Assembly: GCA_013361525.1 (NCBI GenBank)
Contig: JABFXY010000172.1
Span: forward strand, 1 to 64,000
Source of the DNA: Polyangiaceae bacterium
Lineage (GTDB): Bacteria; Myxococcota_A; Polyangia; Polyangiales; Polyangiaceae
Reading direction: 5' to 3'
DNA length: 64,000 nucleotides
The position numbers and the translations under genes are program-made. Shown one piece after another: positions 33,422 through 43,151 of the stretch. Position 1 is the first letter of the stretch, and the number at the start of each line of letters is the position of its first letter. Under the pieces are notes generated by a model. The model was not told the DNA's origin. It saw only the letters and a program-made list of their open reading frames with translations, and did not search any database.

Positions 33422-36075
33422 GTTTGCCTCCGAATGACACGTACTTGATCGATATACGCGCCCGAGAACGTCGTTTGGTCGTCACCGACGACGTACGCGA
33501 GGTCTGCTCGAAACAAGTTCGAACCGCGGAAGTTTGCGCCTTGGACGCGCGCCTTTTGCATGATGCTTCCGAGCAGATTGACCGACGTCAGCTGCGCCCC
33601 GGTGAGGTTCGTTCGGACGAGACGCGATTCGCGCATATTGGCGCGATCGATGCGCGCGCCCTCGAGGTTCGCGCCGGAGAGATCTGCGCCTTCGAGGTCC
33701 GCCGCTTCGAGATCTGCGCCGGGCATGTGCGCGTCGCGCAGGTTCGCGCTCTTCAGCGACGCCCCGGCAAACACCGCATTTTGCATCGAGCACTCATGGA
33801 CGAAACGGACGTTGTCCGCCTTTGCTCCTCGAAAGACGAGGCCGTCCGCTTTGCACCCGAAGAACGCCGTCGTCTTCATCGTCGCGTTCTCGAAGCTCGT
33901 TTGGAACAAACTGCATTCGATGAAGACGGTCGAGCTCGAGTCTGCACCTGCGAACGAGGTTTCGTCGAAGGTCACATCGCGGAAGATGCATTTATCCATC
34001 GAGGCGCCTGCCAGGCTCGCCCCGCGCACGACCGCCGATTCGAATGTCGTTCCTTCGAGGCGCACGCCGAGGAGCCGCGTCTTGTCGAGCTTCGCGCTGT
34101 CGAGCGTCGCGTGGGTGAGGTCGGCCCCATCGAGCGTGGCCTCGGTCAGATCGCAATGGCCGAGGTTCGCGGAGACGAGCCTCGTACGGGACAGGTTCGC
34201 GCCCTTCAGATTGGCTCGACCGAGCACCGCACCCTCGAGGTTTGCGCCTTCGAGGTTCGCGCCCTCGAGGTTCGCCTTCTCGAGAAACGCGAAGCGCAGA
34301 TCTTTGTTCGATAGATCCGCTCCGCGAAGATCCGCGCCGGAGAAGTCGCGCTCGGCGACCGTCGCCTCGGGCTCCGCCAAAGCTGCGAGGAACACCTCGC
34401 CCCGTGCCTTCGCGAGCGCTTCGTCCGACACCTTCACGCCCGGCAGCTGATGCACGAAGCGCCGATACATCTCGAAGAGGGCGCGCTCGTTGTCACGGAG
34501 CCGTCTCTCGAACCGCGGATCGTTCGCCATGGCTTCGAGCGCGGGCATGGGTAGTCCCGCGGCGCGCGCCTCCGCCACTGCGGCGCGGACCCGCTCGATT
34601 TCGCGATCTGCAGAGAACTGAGGCGGTCCTCCGCCTTCCTCTTCCGCCTTCTTCACGACCTCGTCGTAATCGAGCCCGTTCTTCTCGCAGAGGGCCCGTG
34701 CCTGCTCCTCGCTGCTCTTCCTCGCGCGCTCGAGCTCCTCTTCCTGCAGGATGTCGTCCTTCTTCGCGGCCTCCACGACCTCGGCGACCTCGCTCGGATC
34801 GACGGTGGGTTTGGTGGGTGGCGTGGGCGCAGGGCCGACGAGGTCGGCCGGATCGAACCCGAGCGCGATGGCCTTTTGCACGCGCTCTTCGTGATTCTTC
34901 AGCGCCTTTCGATAGAGGTTTTGCTCGAGCAGACCTTCGCGCTCGAGCTTGCCCATCATTTCGTCGAGGTACGGATCGTCCCCTGCGTATCGCGCGAGAT
35001 CCGGCAATAGGTCTTTGTCGCGCAGTGCGAGCAGCCCGCCGCGCTCGCGATCGAGGCGTGCGGCGAGCACTTGCTCGTAATGCTCGCGCGACCGAGGCTC
35101 GCCGACCCGCTCCGCGGCAATCAGGATGTTGCGGACGTCCGCGGCGTCGTCTTCCGCGATTCGCAACAGGCCACGGAATGTGACGATGCCGGCTTTACGA
35201 TGCGGAAACAGGTGCACGGTATCCGCGCGCATGGAGATCTCGCGAAGCTCGTCTCCCTCCTCCTCGTTGGTGGTTTTGCGAACGGTCGCGAACACACGCG
35301 CGGCGAGGCCCGGGAGCCTTCCCTCGAGGCGCTTTTCCGTGGGGTGCATGTTGACGACGGTGAACGTCTCGTCACCCTGGAAGAAGCCGGTGATGCGCTG
35401 GTCGTCGGGCGCCGCATTGAAGGCCTCGAGGTCGATGTCGCGGGCGAACCCCGGCGACTCTCGCTCGAGCCAAGTCTTGTCGTACGTGCCGAGCTTCTTC
35501 ATACGCTGCGGCCACGTGTAATCGATGGTCCGGAAGCTCGCGGGAGGCGGGCGATCGCCTTTCGACTGAATGCGCTTGTCCGGGTATTCCACGTTCGGAA
35601 GCGGCGTGTGTTTCTTCCCGTCCGCACCGGTGACCGCGACGAAGCCTTTTCCGAGCGGATTTTGTGCGAAGCCTTCACCGCCGAAAGCGTGGGCCCAGTC
35701 GACCGGCATCGTGACGAACGGCTCGGGCATCGACATGCCGAGCAGCTCCCAGCGCCGATTGCCGCAGACCCACAGCGTCTTCTTCACGCTCGCAATGGCG
35801 ACCTCGACGCTGACAGCGGGTTGCGGCGCTCCGTCGGGTGCGTACGCGTGTCCGTCCACCAGCAGCTCACCGCGCGGCTTGGGCAGACCGACGTCGAGCG
35901 CGGCGCCGGGGCCGAGCTCCTCGGTCATCATTTTCCAAAGCGCTTGTTCGGTGAAGAGGGCCTTGGGCTCGTCGAACGGAAAACACGCGAACACCGTGGC
36001 CACGAGAAATGGCTCGCGCCCGTGCTCGAAAACGCGCGTCAGAATCCCGAGCCGCAGCGGTTTGATGACCTTCAT
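33418..36075 (-). CDS. DUF2169-pentapeptide repeat fusion protein
   Basis: 885 residues from ATG 36075; the longer frame to 36258 has no support. Residues 1-330 match DUF2169 (LVATVFACFPFDE, VCGNRRWELLG and MPVDWAHAFGGEGFAQNPLG), a domain found beside PAAR-like proteins and thought to act as an adaptor in loading. A charged helical middle (about 360-570, Glu/Lys-rich with PPTKPTVDPSE) is followed by about 290 residues of pentapeptide repeats (LRGADLSNKDLRFAFLEKAN, LEGANLEGANLEGAVLGRAN). It starts 22 bases after the third vgrG gene and is coupled to the second pentapeptide gene. A domain order of adaptor, stalk and beta-helix suggests a scaffold. Confidence 0.85.
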   Translation of the reverse strand: MKVIKPLRLGILTRVFEHGREPFLVATVFACFPFDEPKALFTEQALWKMMTEELGPGAALDVGLPKPRGELLVDGHAYAPDGAPQPAVSVEVAIASVKKTLWVCGNRRWELLGMSMPEPFVTMPVDWAHAFGGEGFAQNPLGKGFVAVTGADGKKHTPLPNVEYPDKRIQSKGDRPPPASFRTIDYTWPQRMKKLGTYDKTWLERESPGFARDIDLEAFNAAPDDQRITGFFQGDETFTVVNMHPTEKRLEGRLPGLAARVFATVRKTTNEEEGDELREISMRADTVHLFPHRKAGIVTFRGLLRIAEDDAADVRNILIAAERVGEPRSREHYEQVLAARLDRERGGLLALRDKDLLPDLARYAGDDPYLDEMMGKLEREGLLEQNLYRKALKNHEERVQKAIALGFDPADLVGPAPTPPTKPTVDPSEVAEVVEAAKKDDILQEEELERARKSSEEQARALCEKNGLDYDEVVKKAEEEGGGPPQFSADREIERVRAAVAEARAAGLPMPALEAMANDPRFERRLRDNERALFEMYRRFVHQLPGVKVSDEALAKARGEVFLAALAEPEATVAERDFSGADLRGADLSNKDLRFAFLEKANLEGANLEGANLEGAVLGRANLKGANLSRTRLVSANLGHCDLTEATLDGADLTHATLDSAKLDKTRLLGVRLEGTTFESAVVRGASLAGASMDKCIFRDVTFDETSFAGADSSSTVFIECSLFQTSFENATMKTTAFFGCKADGLVFRGAKADNVRFVHECSMQNAVFAGASLKSANLRDAHMPGADLEAADLEGADLSGANLEGARIDRANMRESRLVRTNLTGAQLTSVNLLGSIMQKARVQGANFRGSNLFRADLAYVVGDDQTTFSGAYIDQVRVIRRQT

Positions 36076-36097
36076 CGGATGATTGCGTCGATCGCCG

Positions 36098-38440
36098 TCA
36101 CGTCTGAACCTGCGGCCCAATCTCGATCTCGAGGCCGCGAATACCAATCTTGAGTAGTTGGTCTTCTTTGCGGAACGCGGCGAAGCTGAACGTCTTGCCG
36201 CTGCTGAAGAGGCTCGCGAAGAGCGAGACCGTCGCGCCGTACGCAGCCAGCCCGACACCCGTGTATGTCTTCGACGACCCTCCGAACTTGTATTGAATGC
36301 CGCGGGCCTCTTTGCTCGAGCCTTCCACCTCGATCTGGAAGGGCGAGAGGCGCTTCAACGTGGCGAAGTTCAGGCCCACCTGCGGGACATCGATGACCTT
36401 GTTCGGCGCGTTCAAGATGTAGGTCGCGTCGACGGTCTCATCGAGCGTGCCTTTGATGTGGCGCTTGGTGGGGCCGAAGGTCTCCGTCGTCGCCCCGCTG
36501 ACTGTCAGGTTCAATGCGCCCGTGACCTGGGTGTCCTGGCTCGATTGAAAGCCGACCGTCACTGCGCCCGTCACGTGGTGCGTGAGGCCTGCGTCGTACG
36601 TCAGGGCGGTCAGACCGCCGCACACGTTGGTCGTCAGGCTGCTGGCGTAGGTCTCGGTGACCGCGCCGGTGATCGTCTCCGACAGCGTGCTCGTGACGGA
36701 GGCGACGACGGGGCCGAGCACGGTGGTCGCGAGCGTCGACGCGAGCGTCTCGGTGAACGAACCGAGCACGTCGAGCGTCTGCGTCGCGTTGTAGGTCTCC
36801 GTCACGTCCGACGTGACGACCTCCGTCTTCGGGCCGAGCACCTCGACCTCGAGGCTCGAGCCGGTGAGGAAATGGCCTTGGCCGGTGGTGCGCATGGCGA
36901 GCTGATACGACCCGGAGCCCATGTGCAAATGGCTCGATGCGGTCGGCGTGCTCATCGTGATGTATTGGCCGCCGCGCGCGTCCTCGAGCTCGAGGCGGTT
37001 CTTTCCGCCGGTCTGCACCACGTTCTTCGAAGCGTTGCCCGACGCGACGGGGCTCGGCTTTTCCGCGTTGGGGGCGACGCCCGCAATCACCGGTCGATCC
37101 GGATCCCCGCCGAGGAACAACAGATGAACCTCGGTGCCTTTACGGAGCGGGAAATGAATGCCCTCGCTCGAGCCGCCGTGTGGCTGCAACATCGAAACCC
37201 ACATCGACGCGCCGCCGGCTTGCCCTGCTTCTTCGTCGAAGCGAACGCGGACGTGATAGCGGCCGTGGTCGTCGATCTGCGCGTATTCGCTCGCCACGGG
37301 ACCGTCGACGACCGCGTCCACGAGGCCCTCCACGACGGGCACGTTCGTCGAGAGCGACGGGCGGAACGGCGCGGAGGCGGGGACCGCCTCGAACGTCGTC
37401 GAGGAGTAATGGCCGCCCTCCGTCGAGAAGCCGAGCATCTTGCGCACCGTCGTGCTCGCGGTCGAAAGGAGCACCTCGTGCCGGACGTTCGTGACGAAGT
37501 ACTCCTGCGCCAGCGCGGAGCGCGGATGATTGGCGAGGGAGAATCGGCTTCCGGCGCGCATCGACGGGCTCGTCGACACACCCTCGAAGACTTCTTCACG
37601 CGACAAGAACAGCTCCCCGAGGATGCGCGCGCGCCGGCCGGCCGCGTCACCCGTAAGCTCGTTCGGTGCCCAATGCACCACGCGCGGCTTTAGATCCGGG
37701 ACGATTCCCGAGCGCGCGGTCGGCGCGGAGCGCGGGGCGAGGGGCGCGTGATCGGTCACGACGACCTCCGACGGCAACGCCGAGCGCCGGGCTCGCAACG
37801 ACGTAATGCGCAAACCGCCATCGAGCAGGCTCGTCTCCGTGCCGCGTGCCGCATATTGAAAGGGCGCGAGCGCGGCAGGTCCGGTGCTCGTCCGATCGCG
37901 GAACACGACGACGTCGCCTTCGGAGGTATGCTCGAACGAATAGTGAACGCCTTCACGCTCGAGCAGCCGCGAAATGAAGGCGAGGCTCGATTCCCGGTAT
38001 TGGCAAATGTGCTCGCGCGTCGGGTACGACTCCGACAGCTCGAAGCGGTAATCGGTGGCGGCGAAGCCCTCCCGCTCGAGCACCGTCCTCACGACGTCGG
38101 GGACGCTCGTCCCCACGAAGATGCGGCTATGGAACGTGTCCGCGAGGCGGTGCAGGCGCGGGACGAGCTTGACGCGATAAAGCACGTCGGCGCCCGTGAC
38201 GTGCAGAATCTCCGCCTCGGCCACGACGCCGCTGAAGCGCTCGGTGGCGCCTCCGTCGGCGATCGTCTCCATCGAGAGGGCTTCGTCGACGAGGCTCGAC
38301 ACGTCGATGTCGAGGGTCGCAGGGGCGAGGAACGCAATGCCGAGCTCGAAGGGTCGAGACACCGGCTCGACGCCTCGATAGCCGACCGGCCTGGCGAGCA
38401 ACGGGAGCGCACGACTGTGGAGTTCGATTCGCAGGTCCAT
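36098..38440 (-). CDS. vgrG: VgrG spike protein, third copy
   Basis: 780 residues from ATG 38440 with ribosome site GAGGAAAC. Residues 1-370 form the gp27-like part (TREHICQYRESSLAFISRLL at 141-160 is the family hallmark). The OB-fold/gp5-like part spans about 385-460 (YAQIDDHGRYHVRVRF, PLRKGTEVHLLF, DPDRPVIAG). Residues 530-690 repeat VTETY/LSETITG units as a trimeric beta-needle. A last segment of about 80 residues (TYTGVGLAAYG) is shared in outline with the other two copies. There is no enzymatic C-terminal toxin domain. It forms the puncturing spike of a contractile injection machine whose other parts are not in this window. Confidence 0.93.
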   Translation of the reverse strand: MDLRIELHSRALPLLARPVGYRGVEPVSRPFELGIAFLAPATLDIDVSSLVDEALSMETIADGGATERFSGVVAEAEILHVTGADVLYRVKLVPRLHRLADTFHSRIFVGTSVPDVVRTVLEREGFAATDYRFELSESYPTREHICQYRESSLAFISRLLEREGVHYSFEHTSEGDVVVFRDRTSTGPAALAPFQYAARGTETSLLDGGLRITSLRARRSALPSEVVVTDHAPLAPRSAPTARSGIVPDLKPRVVHWAPNELTGDAAGRRARILGELFLSREEVFEGVSTSPSMRAGSRFSLANHPRSALAQEYFVTNVRHEVLLSTASTTVRKMLGFSTEGGHYSSTTFEAVPASAPFRPSLSTNVPVVEGLVDAVVDGPVASEYAQIDDHGRYHVRVRFDEEAGQAGGASMWVSMLQPHGGSSEGIHFPLRKGTEVHLLFLGGDPDRPVIAGVAPNAEKPSPVASGNASKNVVQTGGKNRLELEDARGGQYITMSTPTASSHLHMGSGSYQLAMRTTGQGHFLTGSSLEVEVLGPKTEVVTSDVTETYNATQTLDVLGSFTETLASTLATTVLGPVVASVTSTLSETITGAVTETYASSLTTNVCGGLTALTYDAGLTHHVTGAVTVGFQSSQDTQVTGALNLTVSGATTETFGPTKRHIKGTLDETVDATYILNAPNKVIDVPQVGLNFATLKRLSPFQIEVEGSSKEARGIQYKFGGSSKTYTGVGLAAYGATVSLFASLFSSGKTFSFAAFRKEDQLLKIGIRGLEIEIGPQVQT

Positions 38441-38453
38441 GCGTGTTTCCTCG

Positions 38454-40805
38454 TCAGATGATGAGATGAAGCGCCTTCATGGCCATTCGAACGGCTTTGA
38501 CTTGCAGGTACGACCCGTCCAAAAAGACGCGCACCGCGGCGAGGTCGATGAGCGCACCCGCGACGCTGAGCGCGAGCGGCGTCGACGCCTTCCCGTACCC
38601 GGCCAGCTTGATCTGCGCGCCCGCCGCAGTGAGCGAGATGCCGGTCACCGACGTCCCGTCGTCGTAATGATCTTTGACGAAGGCGTTGATCCAGCTGACC
38701 CCTGATTCGAGGGCGCTGATGCCTTGATCGACGATGGTGCCGTCGCTCGCGTAGACGAGCATCTTCGGCGCCTTGACCGTGAACGTCCCGGTGACCGTCT
38801 CCGCCAAGTTGCCGTGCACGGTTCGCGTCGTCGCGCCGTACGTCTCTTCGGCGCTGCCGGTCACCGTGATGGATCCGGTCGCCCCGACCGTGATCGTGCG
38901 TCCTCCCGTTACGCGCTCCTGTGCGAGACCGCCCGAGACGGTTTCGGTGAGCGAGCCGTCGTCCGTGAGCGTCACCGCGCCGACGGCGTGCGTCGAGAGG
39001 TCCGCCGAATACGTCTCGGTCACCGAGCCCTGAATCGTCTCGTCGAACGTCGACGACAGCGAGTTCGTGACCGGCCCTAGGACCGTCCAGTTCCACGATG
39101 TCTGCAGCGTGCGCGTCGAAGGGCCCGTCACCGACAGCGCGTGGGTTGCGCGGTACGTCTCGCTGAGATCGCTCGCCACCGTCTCGGTCTTCGTTGCACC
39201 GACCGAGACGTCGAGATCTGCGCCATAGTGCAAGAGGCCGGTGCCGTCGGTGCGAAGCTCGAGCTGATGACCGCCGGCGCCTAGGTGCAAATGGGTCGCG
39301 AGGCTGGGCGTCGAGAGGAGGACACGCTGCGAGCCCGCGAGATCTTCGAGCTCCCAAAGATTGTTGCTGCCGGTCCGTAGGACGTTGCGCGTGCCGTTCT
39401 TCGCGGTGACGGTCGACGGCTTCTCCGCATTGGGCGAGACGCCCACGATCATCGGTCGATCCGGGTCGCTGCTCAAAAAGGCGACATGGACCTCCGTCCC
39501 TTTGCGCAAAGGGAAGTGGAAGCCGTCCGGCGCACCACCGTGGGGCTCGAGCATTCGAACCCACGTCGAGCGCGAACCGTCGACGAGATCGCCTTCGTCG
39601 AAGAGGAGCCGGACCTTGTAACGGCCGTGGTCGTCGATTTGCGCGTAGATGCTGTCGGCCGGGCCGTCGACGAAAGCGGGCTCGACACCCGCAATGGTCG
39701 GCCACGGCGTCGTTTGCGCTGCGCGAAACTGCGTATCCGCGGGCAGCAATACCGCGTCCGTCCGGTAGCCACCGACGAAATCGAGACCGAGCAATGCCTG
39801 AACCTCGGGGTCGGCGCCGGCTCGGATGCCCGCGTGCTCGACCTCTTGAACCAGGCAATCAGTCGGGAAATAGGAGCCGAAAGTCTCGAACTGGAAGGTG
39901 CCGCCAGCGTGGACGCCGATGACCCCGCCGCGTGCGAAATAGCGCGTTTCCGTGGCCGCGAGTGCTTGCGCACGAATGCGCGTATAGCGGCTCGCCTGCT
40001 CGGGCGTCAGTAGGTGCTCGCCGTATTCGACGATGCGGGGCCTCGCCTCCTGGACGAGCGCCTCGGCGCGCAGATCGACGCTCGGGTGCAGCTCGTCGTA
40101 ATCGTTCATCACGACGCGGCCCGGGAGCGCCGCACGTTCGTGCGCGATAGACACGAACGCATCGGCTGCGCTCGCATCGTCGCCGCCGCGCGGGACGTAC
40201 CGCACGCGCCCGCACGACAGGGGAGCGTAATGGGCAAGATCGTCGGTGACGACCACGACCTCCTCGTCTCCGTCTTGTTCGAAGAAGTAGAATATCCCCT
40301 CGCGTTCCATCAGGCGGCTGACGAAGGCGAAGCTCGACTCCCCATATTGACAGATGTGCTCGCGCTTTTCGTATTCGGTCTCGAGCTCGAACCGTATGCC
40401 CGACGCGGGGACACCTTCGTCCTTCAAGACGGCGGCGATCACCTCGGGGACCGTGACGTCGGTGAAGACGCGGCTATGGCGCGATAGTGACAGAAGCGAC
40501 AGCTTTGGCGCGAAACGCAGGACGTACAGCGCGTGCTCGCCTTCGTCTCCGCCGAACTCGAGGGAGGTGACGACGCCGTGGATGCGCCATACCTGCGGAA
40601 ACTCGAGGAGCGAGGCGGGCGGCCGGGAGACCTCGAGCGTCACGGGTTCGCCCACGGCGCCCAGGCCGTCGAGCTCGGTGTCGGTCGTGCGGAAGACGAA
40701 TTCGAACGCGTACGGGGCGCTCATCCGCTCGAGCCCTCGGAAACCGAGGACGACGGCGTCGAGCGGGAGCACGTTCGATCGGGCGGAGAACTCGATGTTC
40801 TTCAT
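38454..40805 (-). CDS. vgrG: VgrG spike protein, second copy
   Basis: 783 residues from ATG 40805 with ribosome site GAGGGAA, 13 bases before the next copy. The hallmark EHICQYGESSFAFVSRLMER lies near residue 150. The OB-fold part has YAQIDDHGRYKVRLLF and DPDRPMIVGVSPNAEKPST. The needle repeats include VASDLSETYRATH, IQGSVTETYSADL and GNLAETVTGTF. The C-terminal 110 residues (VTGISLTAAGAQIKLAGYG) match the tail of the first copy. The motif order is the same as in the first and third copies, but their sequences differ throughout, so these are old paralogues and not a recent duplication. Confidence 0.93.
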   Translation of the reverse strand: MKNIEFSARSNVLPLDAVVLGFRGLERMSAPYAFEFVFRTTDTELDGLGAVGEPVTLEVSRPPASLLEFPQVWRIHGVVTSLEFGGDEGEHALYVLRFAPKLSLLSLSRHSRVFTDVTVPEVIAAVLKDEGVPASGIRFELETEYEKREHICQYGESSFAFVSRLMEREGIFYFFEQDGDEEVVVVTDDLAHYAPLSCGRVRYVPRGGDDASAADAFVSIAHERAALPGRVVMNDYDELHPSVDLRAEALVQEARPRIVEYGEHLLTPEQASRYTRIRAQALAATETRYFARGGVIGVHAGGTFQFETFGSYFPTDCLVQEVEHAGIRAGADPEVQALLGLDFVGGYRTDAVLLPADTQFRAAQTTPWPTIAGVEPAFVDGPADSIYAQIDDHGRYKVRLLFDEGDLVDGSRSTWVRMLEPHGGAPDGFHFPLRKGTEVHVAFLSSDPDRPMIVGVSPNAEKPSTVTAKNGTRNVLRTGSNNLWELEDLAGSQRVLLSTPSLATHLHLGAGGHQLELRTDGTGLLHYGADLDVSVGATKTETVASDLSETYRATHALSVTGPSTRTLQTSWNWTVLGPVTNSLSSTFDETIQGSVTETYSADLSTHAVGAVTLTDDGSLTETVSGGLAQERVTGGRTITVGATGSITVTGSAEETYGATTRTVHGNLAETVTGTFTVKAPKMLVYASDGTIVDQGISALESGVSWINAFVKDHYDDGTSVTGISLTAAGAQIKLAGYGKASTPLALSVAGALIDLAAVRVFLDGSYLQVKAVRMAMKALHLII

Positions 40806-40817
40806 GGTCGTGTTCCC

Positions 40818-43151
40818 TCAGATCTTCGCCACGACGGCTTTGGTTTCGACATCGAGGCCACCGGTCGCCATTTCGGGACCGTCGACTTTGATCCACCAGG
40901 GGCGCTTCTGGACGTGGAGGCCCGCGAGCGTCACGTTGGCGCCCGCGAGCGTCGCGCTGAGGATCGTCGTCGCGCTGTCTTTGCCGTAGAGCTTCAAGAG
41001 CAGGCCGTACGCAGCCATGCTGATGCCGGTCACCTTGATGTCGATGCCGTGCGTCTGGTCGTACAGCTCGACGAGCCCGTCGAGGAGCGCGTCGGTGTTG
41101 CTCCATTGCGAAGCATCACCTTGCAGCGATGCACAGCGGAGCGTGTACGTCCCGTCGACGGTGAGATCGTAGTTGCCGTTGATGGTTCGTGTCGTCGGGC
41201 CGAGCTCTTCTTTGGCGGCGCCGGTCACCACGTATTTCATGCTCCCCGTCACGGTGCGGTCGTACGTCGCGTCGAACGTCTCCGTCGCGCCGGCGGTAAC
41301 CGTGAGCTCGAGGCCACATTGATAATTGAGCGTCGTTCCGCCGGTGACCGTCGCGGTGAACGCGGCGAGGAACTCTTCGCGAACCGTCGCGGCGACCGTC
41401 TCGGCGAGCGTCCCCGTAATGGTGTGCGTGACGGCGCCGGTAATGGTCGACGTGACGCTCGTGTGTTGTGTCTCTTGGACGGCGCCGGCGACGGTCAACG
41501 TGTGGCTCGCGTTGTACGTCTCCGTCAGACTCCCGGTCACGTCCTCGCGTTTCGTCGCGCCGACCTCGATCAGCGCGTGCGTGCCGGTGACGATGTTGCC
41601 CTTTCCGGAGGTCGTCCCAATCACGTTGTGACCGCCGGTTCCCATATGGAGCTGGGTGCTCGCCGTCGGGCAATCGATTCGCACCCATTGCCCGCCGTCG
41701 GCGTCCTCCATTTCGATCCGGTTGTCGCCGCCGGTATGGATGACGTTCTTCGTGTTGTTCGACCGCGCGACCTTGCTCGGGGTCGCGACGTTCGGGGCCG
41801 CGCCCACGATCACCGGCTTGTCCGGATCCCCGCCGAGGAACATCACCGAGACCTCGGTGCCCTTGCGGAGCGGGAAGTGGAAGCCTTCGATCGAGCCGCC
41901 GTGCGGTTGCAACCGCCGCACGTAGGTCGAGCGCGAGCCGTCGACGAGATCGCTCTCGTCGAAATGGAACGTCACCTTGTAACGCCCTTGTTCGTCGAGC
42001 TGCGCATAGTCGCTGGTGGACGCACCGTCGATCGTCGCGTCCACCAAGCCCGCCACGCGAGGCCACGTCGTGACCCGCTCGGGCCGGAAGGTGGTCGTTT
42101 GACGGCGCGCTTCGACGAACGCGCGGTACCCCGACGTCGACGGGAGCGACAGCGTTCGCCGTAGCGGGCTGTCGTCGGCGACGAGCACCGCCTCGTGGCG
42201 GACCGAGGTCGCGACGAGCTCGTCGTTGAATGCCGCGACAGGGTGGTCCGTGAGAACGAACGTGCTCCCGGTCCGGACGCCGAGCTGGCGCATCGAAAGC
42301 TCGAAGCGCTCGCGTCGCGAGGTGAGCTCCTCGGCGCGCAGCTGCGCATCGCGAAGGGCCTCTCCCGGCTCGAGGAAGTTCTCGCCCCAGCGAACGATCG
42401 CGCCTTCACCTCCACCTCGAATCGCCGCCGATCCTCGGACGTCGAGTGCGGGCTGATCGGGATTTGCGTCGAAGAGCTCGACCGTGGACGGCAACCTACG
42501 AACGCGAAGTCGCACCTCGTTCGCGCCGTGCTCGCCGACGTCGCCGTCGCCCATGGGTGCGTAGCGCACGAGAGGATTCAGAATGGGGGCGAACGACGCA
42601 TTGTCGTCCGCGAACACGATGACCTCGTGGTCGCCGTCGTGCTCGAAGTAATAGTGAATGCCCTCGCGCTCCATCCAGCGCGACAAGAAGTCGAAGCTCG
42701 ATTCTTTGTATTGGCAAACGTGGGAGCGGGCGGCGTAGCTCTTCGTCAGCTCGAGTCGGTATTCACCGCCGACCATTCCTTCGTCGGCGAGCACTGCCTC
42801 CAGGATTTGGCGAAACGACGCGTCCGTGAAAATGCGACTGTGGCGCGATTGCGTCAGGTTCCACAGCTTGGGCACCACGCGAATGCGATAAACCGTGAGA
42901 AGGCCTTCTTGCTGTACGAGTCGCGCCTTTTCGACGATGCCGTGAAGTGGGTGGTACGGCCCGCCCGCCTCACGCTCGAGCTCGACGGTGAAGCGTCGGC
43001 GTACGAGATCTTCGAGGCTCAGCTCGGTACTGCGCGTCTGCAAAACGACGTCGAATGCATAGAGCTTCGAGACGTGCTCTTCGCCCGTCAGCGCGACGAC
43101 CTGTGCTCCCGTTTCAACGCCCTCGACGAGCGCGCGTCCTCGAACGGCCAC
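40818..43151 (-). CDS. vgrG: VgrG spike protein, first copy
   Basis: 777 residues from GTG 43151 with ribosome site GGGAGGA. It is the promoter-proximal gene of the seven-gene island. SHVCQYKESSFDFLSRWMER marks the gp27-like part. YAQLDEQGRYKVTFHFDESD and DPDKPVIVGAAPN mark the OB-fold. Needle repeats include VTGSLTETYNASH, ITGTLAETVAAT and AGATETFDATYDRTVTG. The C-terminal tail has KVTGISMAAYGLLLKLYG, close to the second copy, and then a Trp-containing end (KRPWWIKVDG) unique to this one. No toxin domain is fused. About 200 bases upstream separate it from the thioredoxin-like gene on the same strand. Confidence 0.93.
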   Translation of the reverse strand: MAVRGRALVEGVETGAQVVALTGEEHVSKLYAFDVVLQTRSTELSLEDLVRRRFTVELEREAGGPYHPLHGIVEKARLVQQEGLLTVYRIRVVPKLWNLTQSRHSRIFTDASFRQILEAVLADEGMVGGEYRLELTKSYAARSHVCQYKESSFDFLSRWMEREGIHYYFEHDGDHEVIVFADDNASFAPILNPLVRYAPMGDGDVGEHGANEVRLRVRRLPSTVELFDANPDQPALDVRGSAAIRGGGEGAIVRWGENFLEPGEALRDAQLRAEELTSRRERFELSMRQLGVRTGSTFVLTDHPVAAFNDELVATSVRHEAVLVADDSPLRRTLSLPSTSGYRAFVEARRQTTTFRPERVTTWPRVAGLVDATIDGASTSDYAQLDEQGRYKVTFHFDESDLVDGSRSTYVRRLQPHGGSIEGFHFPLRKGTEVSVMFLGGDPDKPVIVGAAPNVATPSKVARSNNTKNVIHTGGDNRIEMEDADGGQWVRIDCPTASTQLHMGTGGHNVIGTTSGKGNIVTGTHALIEVGATKREDVTGSLTETYNASHTLTVAGAVQETQHTSVTSTITGAVTHTITGTLAETVAATVREEFLAAFTATVTGGTTLNYQCGLELTVTAGATETFDATYDRTVTGSMKYVVTGAAKEELGPTTRTINGNYDLTVDGTYTLRCASLQGDASQWSNTDALLDGLVELYDQTHGIDIKVTGISMAAYGLLLKLYGKDSATTILSATLAGANVTLAGLHVQKRPWWIKVDGPEMATGGLDVETKAVVAKI

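Noticed and set aside
40533..42164. Long plus-strand open frame inside the vgrG genes
   Set aside because: It is antisense to conserved VgrG domains, has no recognisable protein features and is Arg/Val-rich like other shadows.
36098..43151. VgrG C-termini considered as fused toxins
   Set aside because: The tails have a shared strand-rich pattern and no catalytic motif, and no immunity gene lies nearby.
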